Positions 17,340-26,260 of a stretch of DNA of 38,739 nucleotides are shown piece by piece. Made by a program: the position numbers and the translations under genes. How positions within the stretch are numbered: the stretch's first letter is position 1; every line of letters begins with the position of its first letter. The notes under the pieces were generated by a model. The model was not told the DNA's origin and searched no databases. It saw only the letters and a program-made list of their open reading frames with translations. This DNA comes from Desulforegulaceae bacterium (GTDB taxonomy: Bacteria > Desulfobacterota > Desulfobacteria > Desulfobacterales > JACKCP01). Location: the NCBI GenBank assembly GCA_034006035.1, contig JAVETN010000019.1:1-38739 (forward strand), written 5' to 3'.

Positions 17340-18575
17340 ATGGGGGAGAATTTTGACTATAGATTTAAAGCCAAGGATTCAATCCTTGGGGCTCAGATGC
17401 TTTTTGTAGCATTTGGGGCACTGGTTCTTGTTCCTGTTCTTACAGGGCTTGATTCAAATGTTGCTTTGTTTACAGCAGGGATTGGAACTCTTGTTTTTCA
17501 GGTAATTACCAAGGGGAAGGTTCCTGTTTTTTTGGCATCTTCCTTTGCTTTTATAGCTCCTATTTCAGTTGGAGTTGCCAAGTGGGGTGTTGCTTCAACT
17601 ATGAGCGGGCTTGCAGCAGCAGGGCTTCTTTATATTGTTTTGAGTTTGGTCATAAGAGCCAAGGGAAGCGGTGTTGTTGAAAAAATTCTTCCTCCTGTGG
17701 TTACTGGGCCTGTAATTATGGTGATAGGCCTTATTCTTGCTCCTGTTGCCGTAAATATGGCTGTGGGAGAAGCTGATTCTTCAAATATAATACCCCAGTC
17801 AAAAGCTCTTTTTGTTTCAATGTCAGCCCTTGTTGCAACAATAGCTGCCACTCTTTTGGGCAAAGGGTTTATAAGGCTTATTCCCATTCTTATTGGAATT
17901 AGTGTAGGATATACAATTGCATGGTTTTCAGGTCTTGTAGATCTAACCCCTGTTTATAATGCAAAATGGTTTGCCTTTCCAAATTTTGTTTTTCCTGAAT
18001 TTAATCTTTCTGCAATTTTATTTATTGTACCTGTTGCCATTGCTCCGGCAATTGAGCATTTTGGAGATATTCTTGCCATAGGAGAAGTTACTGAAAAAGA
18101 TTATCTTGAAGATCCGGGTATAGAAAACACAATGCTTGGAGACGGTGTTGCAACTTCAATAGCATCAATGCTTGGCGGGCCTCCAAATACAACATATTCA
18201 GAAGTAACAGGAGCTGTTGCTCTTACCAAAGCTTTTAACCCCGGAGTAATGACCTGGGCTGCAATTATTGCAATTGTTCTTTCCTTTGTTGGAAAAATAG
18301 GAGCTTTTCTTACAACTATTCCAAGTCCTGTAATGGGAGGAATAATGCTTTTGCTGTTTGGTGCAATCATGGTTGTAGGGATGAACAATATTGTTAAGGC
18401 ACAGCCTGATGTCACAGAACCTAGAAATCTTACTATAATAGCTCTTATTCTTGTTTTTGGAATAGGTGGTATGAGTTTTTCTGCAGGAGAATTTACCCTT
18501 GAGGGAATTGGTCTTGCAGGGGTTTTGGGTGTGTTTTTAAATCTTGTGCTTCCCCGGGCAAGAAAAGAAGATTAG
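17340..18575 (+). CDS. uraA: Uracil permease (NCS2 family)
   Basis: The 411-residue inner-membrane protein has about 14 hydrophobic segments and NCS2 nucleobase:cation symporter features. These are PVFLASSFAFIAPI, the transport motif PVAIAPAIEHFGDILAIGE with the key glutamate and histidine, and GGPPNTTYSEVTGAVALTKAFNP. I chose the ATG at 17340, with AAAGGGTG eight bases before it. An in-frame ATG at 17283 would start inside the terminator hairpin. The partner upp immediately upstream supports uracil as substrate, although NCS2 members can also carry xanthine. Confidence 0.93.
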   Translation: MGENFDYRFKAKDSILGAQMLFVAFGALVLVPVLTGLDSNVALFTAGIGTLVFQVITKGKVPVFLASSFAFIAPISVGVAKWGVASTMSGLAAAGLLYIVLSLVIRAKGSGVVEKILPPVVTGPVIMVIGLILAPVAVNMAVGEADSSNIIPQSKALFVSMSALVATIAATLLGKGFIRLIPILIGISVGYTIAWFSGLVDLTPVYNAKWFAFPNFVFPEFNLSAILFIVPVAIAPAIEHFGDILAIGEVTEKDYLEDPGIENTMLGDGVATSIASMLGGPPNTTYSEVTGAVALTKAFNPGVMTWAAIIAIVLSFVGKIGAFLTTIPSPVMGGIMLLLFGAIMVVGMNNIVKAQPDVTEPRNLTIIALILVFGIGGMSFSAGEFTLEGIGLAGVLGVFLNLVLPRARKED

Positions 18576-18628
18576 ATTTTGGGTTGAGAGTTTCAAAACC
18601 GCTCAATTTAGGTAAAATAAAAAGAAGG

Positions 18629-18654
18629 CGGCCGGTAATTAATTTTACCGGCCG
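18629..18654. terminator. Bidirectional intrinsic terminator
   Basis: Arms CGGCCGGTAA and TTACCGGCCG surround a six-base TTAATT loop. On the minus strand it is followed by CCTTCTTTTTATTTT and so fits the citrate synthase gene; the plus-strand tail is weaker. It lies between the convergent ends of uraA and gltA. Confidence 0.8.
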
Positions 18655-18693
18655 TTGTATTTCTAAAATATAAAACTGAAATTTTTTAATAAT

Positions 18694-19983
18694 TTATCTG
18701 TCTTCTAATTCTAGAAAGTTTTGTTCTGACATTCCTGTATAAATCTGTCTTGGCCTGCTGATTCTCCAGTTTGGATCCTCCAGACTTTCTTTCCACTGGG
18801 AAATCCATCCTGGAAGACGTCCTATGGCAAACATCACAGTAAACATATTTGTGGGTATTCCTATTGCCCTTAAAACTATTCCACTATAAAAATCAACATT
18901 TGGATAAAGATGGTGGTCAATAAAATAAGGATCTGTAAGAGCTATTTCTTCAAGTTGTTTTGCTACATCAAGAAGGGGATCCGGGCCTGATTTTTTGGCT
19001 AAAATTTTATCGCACATTTCTTTCATTATTTTGGCTCTTGGGTCATAGGTTTTGTAAACTCTGTGTCCAAAGCCCATGAGTCTGAAAGGATCGTTTCTAT
19101 CCTTTGCTTTTTTTATAACTTCATTAACAGACACCCCGTTTTTAAGAATGTTTGTCAGCATTTCAATCACAGCCTGGTTTGCCCCTCCGTGAAGAGGACC
19201 CCACAAGGCCGCTATACCAGCAGAAATTGCAGCATAAAGATTCACTCTTCCGCTTCCCACAACCCTGACAGCGGCAGTTGAGCAGTTTTGCTCATGGTCG
19301 CCATGTAGAATAAGAAATACATTAAGAGCTCTTACTATGTCAGGATCAAGTACATAAGGTCTTACAGGGCTGTCAAACATCATATTAAGAAAGTTTTCAC
19401 AATATGTAAGATCATGCCGTGGATATACAATCTTTTCACCTTTTGAATATCTGTGTGACATAGCAGCCATGGTTCTTACTTTTGAAATCAGGTTTAAAAA
19501 GTCTTTTGTAAAACTTTCTTCATCTTTTTCTTCATCTTTAAGCTCAGGATAAAAACTCCTTAATGCATTTACCATTGATGAAAGAATTCCCATGGGGTGA
19601 GATGCTTTGGGAAAATTTTGGAAAAACATATGCATGTCTTCATGAACAAGAGAAGAATCATTAAGCATTACCCTGTTTTTGTTAAGCTGTTCAAGTGAGG
19701 GTAGGTGCCCATTTATGAGAAGGTAGGCAGTTTCAACAAAAGTTGATTTTTCTGCAAGCTGCTCAATTGGAATTCCCCTATATCTTAAAATTCCTTTTTC
19801 TCCGTTCATAAATGTAATTGATGAAGAGCAGCTTCCAGTGTTCCCAAACCCTGGGTCAAAGGTAATCAAGCCTGTCTCCTGACGAAGTTTTGTAATGTCA
19901 ATGGCTTTTTCGCCTTCAGTTCCTGTAATCACCGGGAAAGTATAGGTTTTACCATCAATTGTTAATTTAGCTGATTCTGTCAT
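18694..19983 (-). CDS. gltA: Citrate synthase
   Basis: The 429-residue enzyme condenses acetyl-CoA and oxaloacetate to citrate. The length and the N-terminal beta-rich domain (AKLTIDGKTYTFPVITGTEG) match the hexameric type II enzyme of Gram-negative bacteria. Active-site parts are visible: HGDHEQNCSTAAVR, the catalytic histidine in GPLHGGANQAV, the GFGHRVYKTYDPRA segment and the aspartate in NVDFYSGIV. It is a single-gene unit with a terminator after it. It indicates a TCA cycle or glutamate synthesis through the Si-type enzyme. Confidence 0.96.
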   Translation of the reverse strand: MTESAKLTIDGKTYTFPVITGTEGEKAIDITKLRQETGLITFDPGFGNTGSCSSSITFMNGEKGILRYRGIPIEQLAEKSTFVETAYLLINGHLPSLEQLNKNRVMLNDSSLVHEDMHMFFQNFPKASHPMGILSSMVNALRSFYPELKDEEKDEESFTKDFLNLISKVRTMAAMSHRYSKGEKIVYPRHDLTYCENFLNMMFDSPVRPYVLDPDIVRALNVFLILHGDHEQNCSTAAVRVVGSGRVNLYAAISAGIAALWGPLHGGANQAVIEMLTNILKNGVSVNEVIKKAKDRNDPFRLMGFGHRVYKTYDPRAKIMKEMCDKILAKKSGPDPLLDVAKQLEEIALTDPYFIDHHLYPNVDFYSGIVLRAIGIPTNMFTVMFAIGRLPGWISQWKESLEDPNWRISRPRQIYTGMSEQNFLELEDR

Positions 19984-20300
19984 AATCTGCCCCGTTTACT
20001 ATTTTAATTTTTAAAAACATTGGTATAATTAAATTTTATTTTTATTTAAATTAACTGAAATAATACTTTAACGTCTTTAGTGTCAACAAGGATTAATGTA
20101 AAGAGAGTTGCTAAGTTCGTCGGCTCATCTTTAAAGTTTGATTAAAAGGTTTGATTCTAGATAGATTAAAGTTGATAATAATTCATTTAAAATAAAATTC
20201 AATAGTAAGTGCTTGCTGAAATCCAAACTTTTTTTCCAATTGTGGAAAAAGAAAGACTTAAATTTCAGGCTAAACTTAAATTAGGCAGGGGGAAGTTTTT
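19984..20300. other. Intergenic region between gltA and the 20301 gene
   Basis: These 317 bases separate divergent genes and must contain two promoters. I see no open frame with a ribosome site, no strong hairpin and no RNA gene. The stretch is strongly AT-rich, with a less AT-rich patch near 20110-20135. Confidence 0.5.
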
Positions 20301-21119
20301 GTGAAGACAATTGAAAATATTCAAAAAAAAATAATAGTCGATTTTTTAGTAAAAAAAGTTGAAAAATCTTTAAAGCCAGCAGAAGGGTATTCAAAAATCG
20401 ATAAAAAGTCAGCAAAAATTCTCCTTGAAATGAATGGATATGAAAATATTCCAAAAAGAGGACTTGAACTTTACTTTAGAGAAGATCCAACAAAAGAAGT
20501 TATTGTAAATGATGCTTTGCTTGGAAGATATGAAACAGATATTGATGATGTTGTGTTGAGAAAGTCCCCTAAACTAAAGGAAATGATCAGCTTTAAAAAT
20601 GCTAAAAAAATATTGTCAGATTCCGATGTTTTAAAATCGGTAAAAGAAGAAACACTTGATTATCTTAGAACTTCATTTATTAAAACCCTTGATTTCTCAG
20701 GTCTTGATAAGGGATTTTTTTTGAAAGAACTTAAGATCCTGTTTGAAGCCGATGATTTTGAAGGTTTTTTTAAACTTGTTCTTTCAGGGTTTGAAGTTGC
20801 ATCATTAAAATATTTTCCGTTTTTAAGCAAAAAATACGGTTATTATATTTTTGGTAGAAAAACTTACAAAGAAAAGGATTCTTTTTTTTCCTATATTGGA
20901 TTATTAGATAAAAATAAAAAAATATTTTTGTTTGCAAAAGATGAAATTAAGGAAAAAGATTTTGATGAGATTCTTTTGGAAAAAAGGGAAGACAAGGTTT
21001 TTTCAAGCGGAATAAAAGCTATTTTGGAAGTTGGAGATTTAATCGAGAACTCAGAGCCTTACTCACCCTTTGAAACCAATCTTTTTCTTGAAGGATTGCC
21101 GGATGAATTAAACTTTTAA
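20301..21119 (+). CDS. Unrecognised cytosolic protein, first gene of a barrel/MBL operon
   Basis: I do not recognise this 272-residue protein. It has no signal peptide or membrane helix. It is rich in lysine, glutamate, aspartate and phenylalanine, and is mostly helical by appearance in the first half (KKIIVDFLVKKVEKSLKPAEG, SAKILLEMNGYENIPKRGLELYF). The second half alternates short hydrophobic strands (YYIFGRKTY, FFSYIGLLDKNKKIFLFAKDEI). It contains no cysteine and no obvious catalytic motif. The start is a GTG at 20301, with GGGGGAAG five bases upstream. The gap to the first barrel gene is only 19 bases, so co-expression with the outer-membrane proteins is likely. Confidence 0.75.
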   Translation: MKTIENIQKKIIVDFLVKKVEKSLKPAEGYSKIDKKSAKILLEMNGYENIPKRGLELYFREDPTKEVIVNDALLGRYETDIDDVVLRKSPKLKEMISFKNAKKILSDSDVLKSVKEETLDYLRTSFIKTLDFSGLDKGFFLKELKILFEADDFEGFFKLVLSGFEVASLKYFPFLSKKYGYYIFGRKTYKEKDSFFSYIGLLDKNKKIFLFAKDEIKEKDFDEILLEKREDKVFSSGIKAILEVGDLIENSEPYSPFETNLFLEGLPDELNF

Positions 21120-21138
21120 ACCCAGGAGGATTGTTGCT

Positions 21139-21897
21139 ATGAAATCAAAACTTGCTGTTTTACCCCTGCTTTTTTTCCTTTTAGTCCCTTTCCAGGGATA
21201 CTGCCTTCCTTTGATTGATGCAGAGATAGCTGTTGGAGGATGGCTTAATTCACCAAAGGGATTTGCAGGATACAAAGGAGATAATCTTTATCTTGAAAAT
21301 GACCTTGGCTATGATGATGAAACAAAACTCACAGCCAGAGCAAGGATTGAGCTTCCCCTGATTTTGCCAAATTTGACTGTGATGGCCACAAATTTAAATT
21401 ATGAAGAAAGAAGCACAATGGGTAGAAAATTTACCTTTGGCGGCAAAAATTTTGAAGAAAATAAAAGTTTTAATTCGGAACTTAAGCTGGACCATTATGA
21501 TTTTGCCCTTTCTTTTTCTCTTCCTTTTTTAAAACTTGCAAGCCTTGGAACTCTTCAGGCAGATTTGGGAGTAAACTTAAGACTTGTTGATCTTGATGCT
21601 TCAATTACTCAAGGTGAAATTAAAGAATCCAAATCTTTTACTGTTCCAATTCCCATGGGATTTGCATATTTAAGGCTGGAGCCAGTCTCAGGGATAGCTC
21701 TTGAAGCTGAGGGAAGAATGATTTCATTGGGAGGAAACAATGTAACAAGTCTTATAGGCCGGCTAAGATATAATATTTTCGGTCCTCTTTTTATAGCAGG
21801 GGGATATAGAGTGGAAAAATTTGATATAGATGAAAAAGATGTAAGGGTTGATACAAAGTTTAAAGGACCTTTTTTTGAAGGCGGATTTAAATTTTAA
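21139..21897 (+). CDS. TIGR04219-like outer-membrane beta-barrel protein (first copy)
   Basis: This 252-residue protein has a signal peptide (LAVLPLLFFLLVPFQGYC) and then regularly alternating amphipathic strands ending in an aromatic residue (FFEGGFKF), as expected for an outer-membrane barrel. The opening pattern IDAEIAVGGWLNSPKGFAGYKG and DLGYDDETKLTARARIELPL match my recollection of the TIGR04219 family found in sulphate reducers and other Proteobacteria. The cysteine at the end of the signal region is probably not a lipobox, because leucine and proline follow. GGAGG is eight to nine bases before the ATG. A paralogue follows 13 bases downstream. Confidence 0.82.
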   Translation: MKSKLAVLPLLFFLLVPFQGYCLPLIDAEIAVGGWLNSPKGFAGYKGDNLYLENDLGYDDETKLTARARIELPLILPNLTVMATNLNYEERSTMGRKFTFGGKNFEENKSFNSELKLDHYDFALSFSLPFLKLASLGTLQADLGVNLRLVDLDASITQGEIKESKSFTVPIPMGFAYLRLEPVSGIALEAEGRMISLGGNNVTSLIGRLRYNIFGPLFIAGGYRVEKFDIDEKDVRVDTKFKGPFFEGGFKF

Positions 21898-21910
21898 AGG
21901 GTAGCTTATT

Positions 21911-22681
21911 ATGAATTATTTTAAAAAAATTATGTTTTGTTTGATTGTTTTTTTTACTCCGGTTGCAGTTTTTGCTTCTGGGTTTAATTCTTATTTGGGG
22001 GAAGTTTCTCTGGGGGGATTTATTTTTGATCCTTCAGGCACCCACTCATATTCAGAAGGTGCTCCCGGTACATCAATGGATCTTGAAAATGGTCTTAATA
22101 TTTCTGATGATAAATCTTATTTTGCTAAACTTAAGATAAATAATTTCAGTCATCTTCCAGGAGTGTATGTTTCAGGTCTTTATATGAACAGCGAGGGCGA
22201 AAATATGAAATCTTTTACATATGGAGGAGAGCTTTTTGATGATCCTTCAGGTTTTAATTCTGAAATTGAAATTTTAAATTATGACCTAACTGTTTTTTAT
22301 TCCTTAAAAGGTTTTGAAAGAGCAACCCTTGGAAAGTTAAATGTTGAGCTTGGTTTGAGTGCCAGGTGGATTGAAGCAACAGGGAAAATTTCACAAACCG
22401 GTACATCTGTAAGTGTAACAGAAAAAGATTATTCAATGGGTTTTTTTGCTTCTTTTGCAGGGAAACCAACTGATAATATAGAACTTTATCTCCAATGGAA
22501 AGGCTTTTGCTTTACAGATGTTGAATTTACCAACCTGACTGCAGGGGCAAGGCTTGATCTTTTAGGTTCTTTTTTTGTTGGAGGGGGTTATATGATTGAA
22601 GAAGTGGATATTGATCAAAACGGATTTAAGCTTGATATGGAATCAAAAGGTGTTTTTGTTGAAGCAGGGATGAGGTTTTAA
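21911..22681 (+). CDS. TIGR04219-like outer-membrane beta-barrel protein (second copy)
   Basis: This 256-residue paralogue of the preceding gene product has the same layout: signal peptide (IMFCLIVFFTPVAVFA), LGEVSLGGFIFDPSG, a strand carrying KSFTYGGELFDDPSGFNSEIEILNYDLT that aligns with KFTFGGKNFEENKSFNSELKLDHYDFA in copy one, and a C-terminal VFVEAGMRF ending in phenylalanine. The copies are clearly diverged, so this is an old duplication. It lies 13 bases after the first copy, and its TAA is one base before the next ATG. Function is unknown; a small barrel or lipid-binding role is only a guess. Confidence 0.82.
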   Translation: MNYFKKIMFCLIVFFTPVAVFASGFNSYLGEVSLGGFIFDPSGTHSYSEGAPGTSMDLENGLNISDDKSYFAKLKINNFSHLPGVYVSGLYMNSEGENMKSFTYGGELFDDPSGFNSEIEILNYDLTVFYSLKGFERATLGKLNVELGLSARWIEATGKISQTGTSVSVTEKDYSMGFFASFAGKPTDNIELYLQWKGFCFTDVEFTNLTAGARLDLLGSFFVGGGYMIEEVDIDQNGFKLDMESKGVFVEAGMRF

Positions 22682-22682
22682 A

Positions 22683-23318
22683 ATGTTTGAAGTTATCCAG
22701 GTGCTGCAAAGCAAAATGGGTGTTTTTGGCTATATTTTATTTGATCCTGAATCAAGAGACAGTATAGTAATAGATCCCTCCTGTTCTCCTGAAAAAATTT
22801 TAAAATCTGTAAGGGAAAACGGTCTTAATGTTAAAGCAATTGTAAATACCCATGGGCACGCGGATCATGTTTGTGGGAATCATTATCTAATAAAGGAAAC
22901 CCAGGCTCCTTTGTTTATCCACAAGGACGATGCTGTTCTTCTTGCTAAGTTTTCTACAAAAATGTTTTCCAGGGCTTTGGGAGGCAAAGGTTCTCCTGTT
23001 CCTGATTTTTTTGTCAAGGACAATGATCAGATTGAAGGGGGAACAATAAAAATAAAAGTTATTCATACTCCGGGTCATACAAAAGGCTGTATTTGTCTTT
23101 ATGACGGAAATAATCTTTTTACAGGAGATACCCTTTTTACAGGCGGTGTTGGAAGAACAGATCTTTCTGGTGGTTCTTTTGAACAGCTTGAAAAGTCAGT
23201 TAGAGAAAAGCTTTTTATTCTTTCTGATGATACCATTGTCTGGCCTGGGCATAATTATGGGAATGAAAATTTTTCTACAATAGGTAAAGAAAAATTAACA
23301 AATCCTTATTTTTATTAG
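22683..23318 (+). CDS. MBL-fold metallohydrolase (glyoxalase II-like)
   Basis: The 211-residue protein has a complete metallo-beta-lactamase metal site: THGHADH at 56-62, HTPGHTKGC, TGDTLFTGGVGRTD and the final histidine in VWPGHNYG. This pattern fits the hydroxyacylglutathione hydrolase-like group that cleaves thioesters or related substrates. A persulfide dioxygenase is possible but less likely on this evidence. It has no signal peptide. Its ATG starts one base after the preceding stop codon, so translation is probably coupled to the barrel genes. A terminator follows. Confidence 0.92.
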   Translation: MFEVIQVLQSKMGVFGYILFDPESRDSIVIDPSCSPEKILKSVRENGLNVKAIVNTHGHADHVCGNHYLIKETQAPLFIHKDDAVLLAKFSTKMFSRALGGKGSPVPDFFVKDNDQIEGGTIKIKVIHTPGHTKGCICLYDGNNLFTGDTLFTGGVGRTDLSGGSFEQLEKSVREKLFILSDDTIVWPGHNYGNENFSTIGKEKLTNPYFY

Positions 23319-23371
23319 CTAGCTTTAAATTAAAAACTATTTTTTTGAACTGCTAGATTGGATGAAATGCT

Positions 23372-23405
23372 TTTCCGGACAAAAAATCTGTCCGGAAAGT
23401 TTTTC
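23372..23405 (+). terminator. Intrinsic terminator after the MBL gene
   Basis: Arms TTTCCGGACA and TGTCCGGAAA (23372-23381 and 23389-23398) with a seven-base loop are followed by GTTTTTC. It lies between convergent genes and may also serve the FmdB-like gene. Confidence 0.82.
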
Positions 23406-23418
23406 AGGATTTATAGTT

Positions 23419-23661
23419 TTATCCCTGTCCGGGGAGTGTGTAAGTGCTGCAGCTTCCTGCTGTACAAGTTCTTTCTTGAATATCTAATGACTGCCCAGGA
23501 GCTTTAGATCTTGAAGCAGAAATATTTCCAGTGCTTAAAACCCTTTCAAAAGAGCTTGAACCGCAATGGGTGCATTTTATTTCTTCGTCTTCGTCTCCGC
23601 TTAAAACTATCACCTCAAATATTTCTTCGCACTTAAGGCATCTGAATTCATAAATTGGCAT
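23419..23661 (-). CDS. FmdB-family zinc-ribbon protein
   Basis: This 80-residue protein starts MPIYEFRCLKC and has a zinc ribbon with C8, C11, C30 and C33 (CLKC, CTHC), as in the FmdB putative regulatory protein family. The family is widespread and of unclear function; the name comes from formamidase operons. The tail has an additional pair of cysteines in CTAGSC and a glycine-rich end. GGAG is eight bases before the ATG. It is transcribed alone, after recN on the same strand but 180 bases apart. Confidence 0.88.
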   Translation of the reverse strand: MPIYEFRCLKCEEIFEVIVLSGDEDEEIKCTHCGSSSFERVLSTGNISASRSKAPGQSLDIQERTCTAGSCSTYTLPGQG

Positions 23662-23841
23662 TAAAACATCTCCTTATAAATATTACACTTTTAAAATATC
23701 TACTTTAAATATTTGTTTTATCCAAAAACATTTATTCATATAATATAACTTATGGCTAAACATTCAATAAAATTATTTAGAATCTAAATTTGCTTTACCC
23801 ATTAATTTAAAGTTTAAAGTTTGGTTTTTGTTTTGTTGAAT

Positions 23842-25515
23842 CTATAAAACACTGGCTTGTTCAATAAGTTCTTTTGCATTTTCCATTGTTTTTTGAGAAA
23901 TTTTTTCACCTGAGATCATTCTTGCAATTTCTGTTATTCTTTCGGTGAAAGAAAGGCTTCTGATTGATGTTCTTGTCCTTTTTTCAAACACTTTTTTTTC
24001 AATATAGAAATGATGATCTGCAAATTTTGCAATCTGAGGAAGGTGGGTGATACAGATTACCTGTGCTGTTTTTGAGAGTTTTTTTATTTTTTCTCCGGTT
24101 TTTTCAGCTGCTTTTCCACCGATTCCTGCATCAGCCTCATCAAAAATTATTGTTTGAACATTGTCATTTTTTGCTGTGGCAGATTTTATAGCAAGGACAA
24201 GTCTTGAAAGTTCTCCTCCTGAAGCAGTTTGAGAAATAGGCTTTGGATCTTCGCCTGGGTTTGGGGAAATAAGAAGATTTAAGTTGTCTATTCCTGTTTC
24301 ACTTTTAAATTCAGGGTTGGAAGTTAAGTCTGCAAAAAAAACTGCATGGGGCATTTCAAGTTCTTTTATAGACTCGGTTATAATCTTTTCCAGTTTTTTT
24401 GCTGAAACTTGTCTTTTAGAACTAAGTTTTTTAGCAAGATCCATATAGTTTTTTTCTTTAAGTTCCAGCTTTTTTTCCAGCTCTTTAATTTCAGTCTCTG
24501 TATTATCAAAATTTTGAGCCTTTAAGCTTATTTTTTTGTGGAAATTATTAATTTCATCAATTGTTTTCCCATATTTATGTTTTAATTTGGATATGAGGTC
24601 GAGCCGTTCGCTTATGGTTTCAAGCTTTTCATCGTCCTGGTCAATTTCGCTGGCATAAGAGTTAAGTGTTCTTCCTAGATCATCAACTTCAGCGTAGATT
24701 GATTCCAGCTGGCTTAGAAAACTCCCAAACTCTGAATCAAGAGAAGAGCTGTCCTCAAACTCTTTTATTAGTGAGGCAATAATTTCTGAAACAGAACCTT
24801 TGTCAAGGTAAAGAAGGGATGAGCCTTTTAACGAAGTTTCAATTAAAAGCTTTGCGTTTTTAAGTTTTTTAAGTTCTTCTTCAAGCTTGATATCTTCATT
24901 GGGGTCTTCAAGGCCTGCATCTTCAATTTCCAGTTTTTGAAAGGATATTAGCTCAAGTTCTTTTTCAATTAACTGTTTTTCGGATTTTAATTGTTTTATT
25001 TTACCCTTTAATTGGTTTGTTTCTGAAAAAATCTCTTCTAATTTTACCCTGCTTTCACTAAGGCCTGCAAAATTATCAAGAAAATAGATATTGTTTTTTT
25101 CATCAAGGAGTTCTTGATGCTCATGCTGGCCTGATACTGAAGCTAGGTTTCTTGTTATTTGATTAAGGATCTGAGCTGTTGCAAGTTTTTGATTTATATA
25201 TATTTTATGCCTGTTTGTTTTGGCAATTATTCTTCTGATTATAAGTCCTTGTTCAGGCTCAAAATCGTTTTTTTTCATTTTAATCCAGGCAGGAGAGTTT
25301 TTTTTAATTGAAAAAAAAGCTTCGATTTCAGCACTTTCTTCTCCTGTTCTTATCATTTTTGAGTTGGCCCGATCCCCAAGAATCAGGTTGATGGCGTTAA
25401 TTATTATTGACTTGCCAGCCCCTGTTTCTCCTGTGAGCATATTTAAGCCGCTTTCAAACTTTATTTTTATATCATCTATTACGGCAAGATTTTTTATGGA
25501 TACTTCTGAAATCAT
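23842..25515 (-). CDS. recN: DNA repair protein RecN
   Basis: The 557-residue SMC-like ATPase acts in double-strand break repair. Residues 1-40 hold MISEVSIKNLAVIDDIKIKF and Walker A GETGAGKS. The middle is two long coiled-coil segments around about 160-230 and 300-370. The C-terminal head has the signature SQTASGGELSRLVLAIK and Walker B TIIFDEADAGIGG, followed by ICITHLPQIAKFADHHF. Length matches E. coli RecN (553). It is divergent from the ferritin-like gene. Confidence 0.96.
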   Translation of the reverse strand: MISEVSIKNLAVIDDIKIKFESGLNMLTGETGAGKSIIINAINLILGDRANSKMIRTGEESAEIEAFFSIKKNSPAWIKMKKNDFEPEQGLIIRRIIAKTNRHKIYINQKLATAQILNQITRNLASVSGQHEHQELLDEKNNIYFLDNFAGLSESRVKLEEIFSETNQLKGKIKQLKSEKQLIEKELELISFQKLEIEDAGLEDPNEDIKLEEELKKLKNAKLLIETSLKGSSLLYLDKGSVSEIIASLIKEFEDSSSLDSEFGSFLSQLESIYAEVDDLGRTLNSYASEIDQDDEKLETISERLDLISKLKHKYGKTIDEINNFHKKISLKAQNFDNTETEIKELEKKLELKEKNYMDLAKKLSSKRQVSAKKLEKIITESIKELEMPHAVFFADLTSNPEFKSETGIDNLNLLISPNPGEDPKPISQTASGGELSRLVLAIKSATAKNDNVQTIIFDEADAGIGGKAAEKTGEKIKKLSKTAQVICITHLPQIAKFADHHFYIEKKVFEKRTRTSIRSLSFTERITEIARMISGEKISQKTMENAKELIEQASVL

Positions 25516-25589
25516 AATAGTCTGAATTTCCTGAATTAAAGGTTGATGGCTTGTCTATGCCACAACAGAGCACCTTTGTAAAGATTGAG

Positions 25590-25612
25590 ATATATTCTTG
25601 AATATATATTCA
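25590..25612. promoter_or_regulatory. Overlapping palindromes between recN and the ferritin-like gene
   Basis: ATATATTC-TT-GAATATAT (25590-25607) and TGAATATATATTCA (25599-25612) are both perfect inverted repeats that share the middle half-site. They lie about 90 bases before the ferritin-like ATG and 75 bases before recN. The arrangement looks like an operator with three half-sites, but no regulator is assigned. Confidence 0.4.
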
Positions 25613-25701
25613 TGAAATGTTAATAGGTTTAAAAATATAAATCTATAAAAGATCTATTTTTAAAAATAAATTTAAATGCAGAAAGAAAGGGATTTAAAAA
25701 A

Positions 25702-26181
25702 ATGGCAGCGTATGATTTTAGTGCAGATGATATTTTCAAAATGGCAATTGAAATTGAAGTAAATGGTCAGGAGTTTTACAGAAAAGCTGCTGCTGACGCA
25801 GAAAATGATGAACTTAAAAAAGTTCTTTTAGATCTTGCTGATATGGAAGTTGAACATGAAGAAACCTTTAAGCTTATGCAAGAGGAATTAAAAGATTCTG
25901 AAAAAGCCAGCAATGTTTTTGATCCCGACAATGAAGCAGCTGCATATTTAAAAGCCCTTGCTGATACAAAGGTTTTTTATGAAAAAGAAATAGATACAAA
26001 ATCAGTTAAAGAAGTGATGAAGGCTGCTATATCAGCTGAAAAAGATTCTATTGTGTTTTATCTTGGAATGAAGGCTCTTGTACCTGAAAAAAAAGGTCAG
26101 GATAGACTTGATCAAATTATCAATGAAGAAATGACCCATATAAGAATTATTTCCACTAAGCTTATGCCTTTTATCAAATAA
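25702..26181 (+). CDS. Ferritin-like di-iron protein (rubrerythrin-type, no rubredoxin domain)
   Basis: This 159-residue all-helical protein has the COG1633 ferritin-like pattern. The iron ligands lie in MAIEIEVNGQEFYRKAA, MEVEHEE (ExxH near residue 49-52), AISAEKDSIVFYLGM and IINEEMTHIRI (second ExxH). It lacks the CxxC pairs of true rubrerythrin. Such proteins are thought to reduce peroxide or handle iron. AAAGGGA precedes the ATG. It begins the oxygen-defence region and is followed by a terminator. Confidence 0.9.
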   Translation: MAAYDFSADDIFKMAIEIEVNGQEFYRKAAADAENDELKKVLLDLADMEVEHEETFKLMQEELKDSEKASNVFDPDNEAAAYLKALADTKVFYEKEIDTKSVKEVMKAAISAEKDSIVFYLGMKALVPEKKGQDRLDQIINEEMTHIRIISTKLMPFIK

Positions 26182-26219
26182 TTTGTTTTTTTTAATCTGA
26201 TAGGCTTAAATTGAATTAT

Positions 26220-26242
26220 GGCAGGGTTACCCCTGCCTTTTT
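26220..26242 (+). terminator. Intrinsic terminator after the ferritin-like gene
   Basis: GGCAGGG-TTAC-CCCTGCC (26220-26237) is followed by five T residues. Confidence 0.88.
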
Positions 26243-26260
26243 AATCTAAGAGTACTGAGA

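Noticed and set aside
18101..18415. Antisense open frame inside uraA
   Set aside because: Low-complexity shadow of a membrane-protein coding strand.
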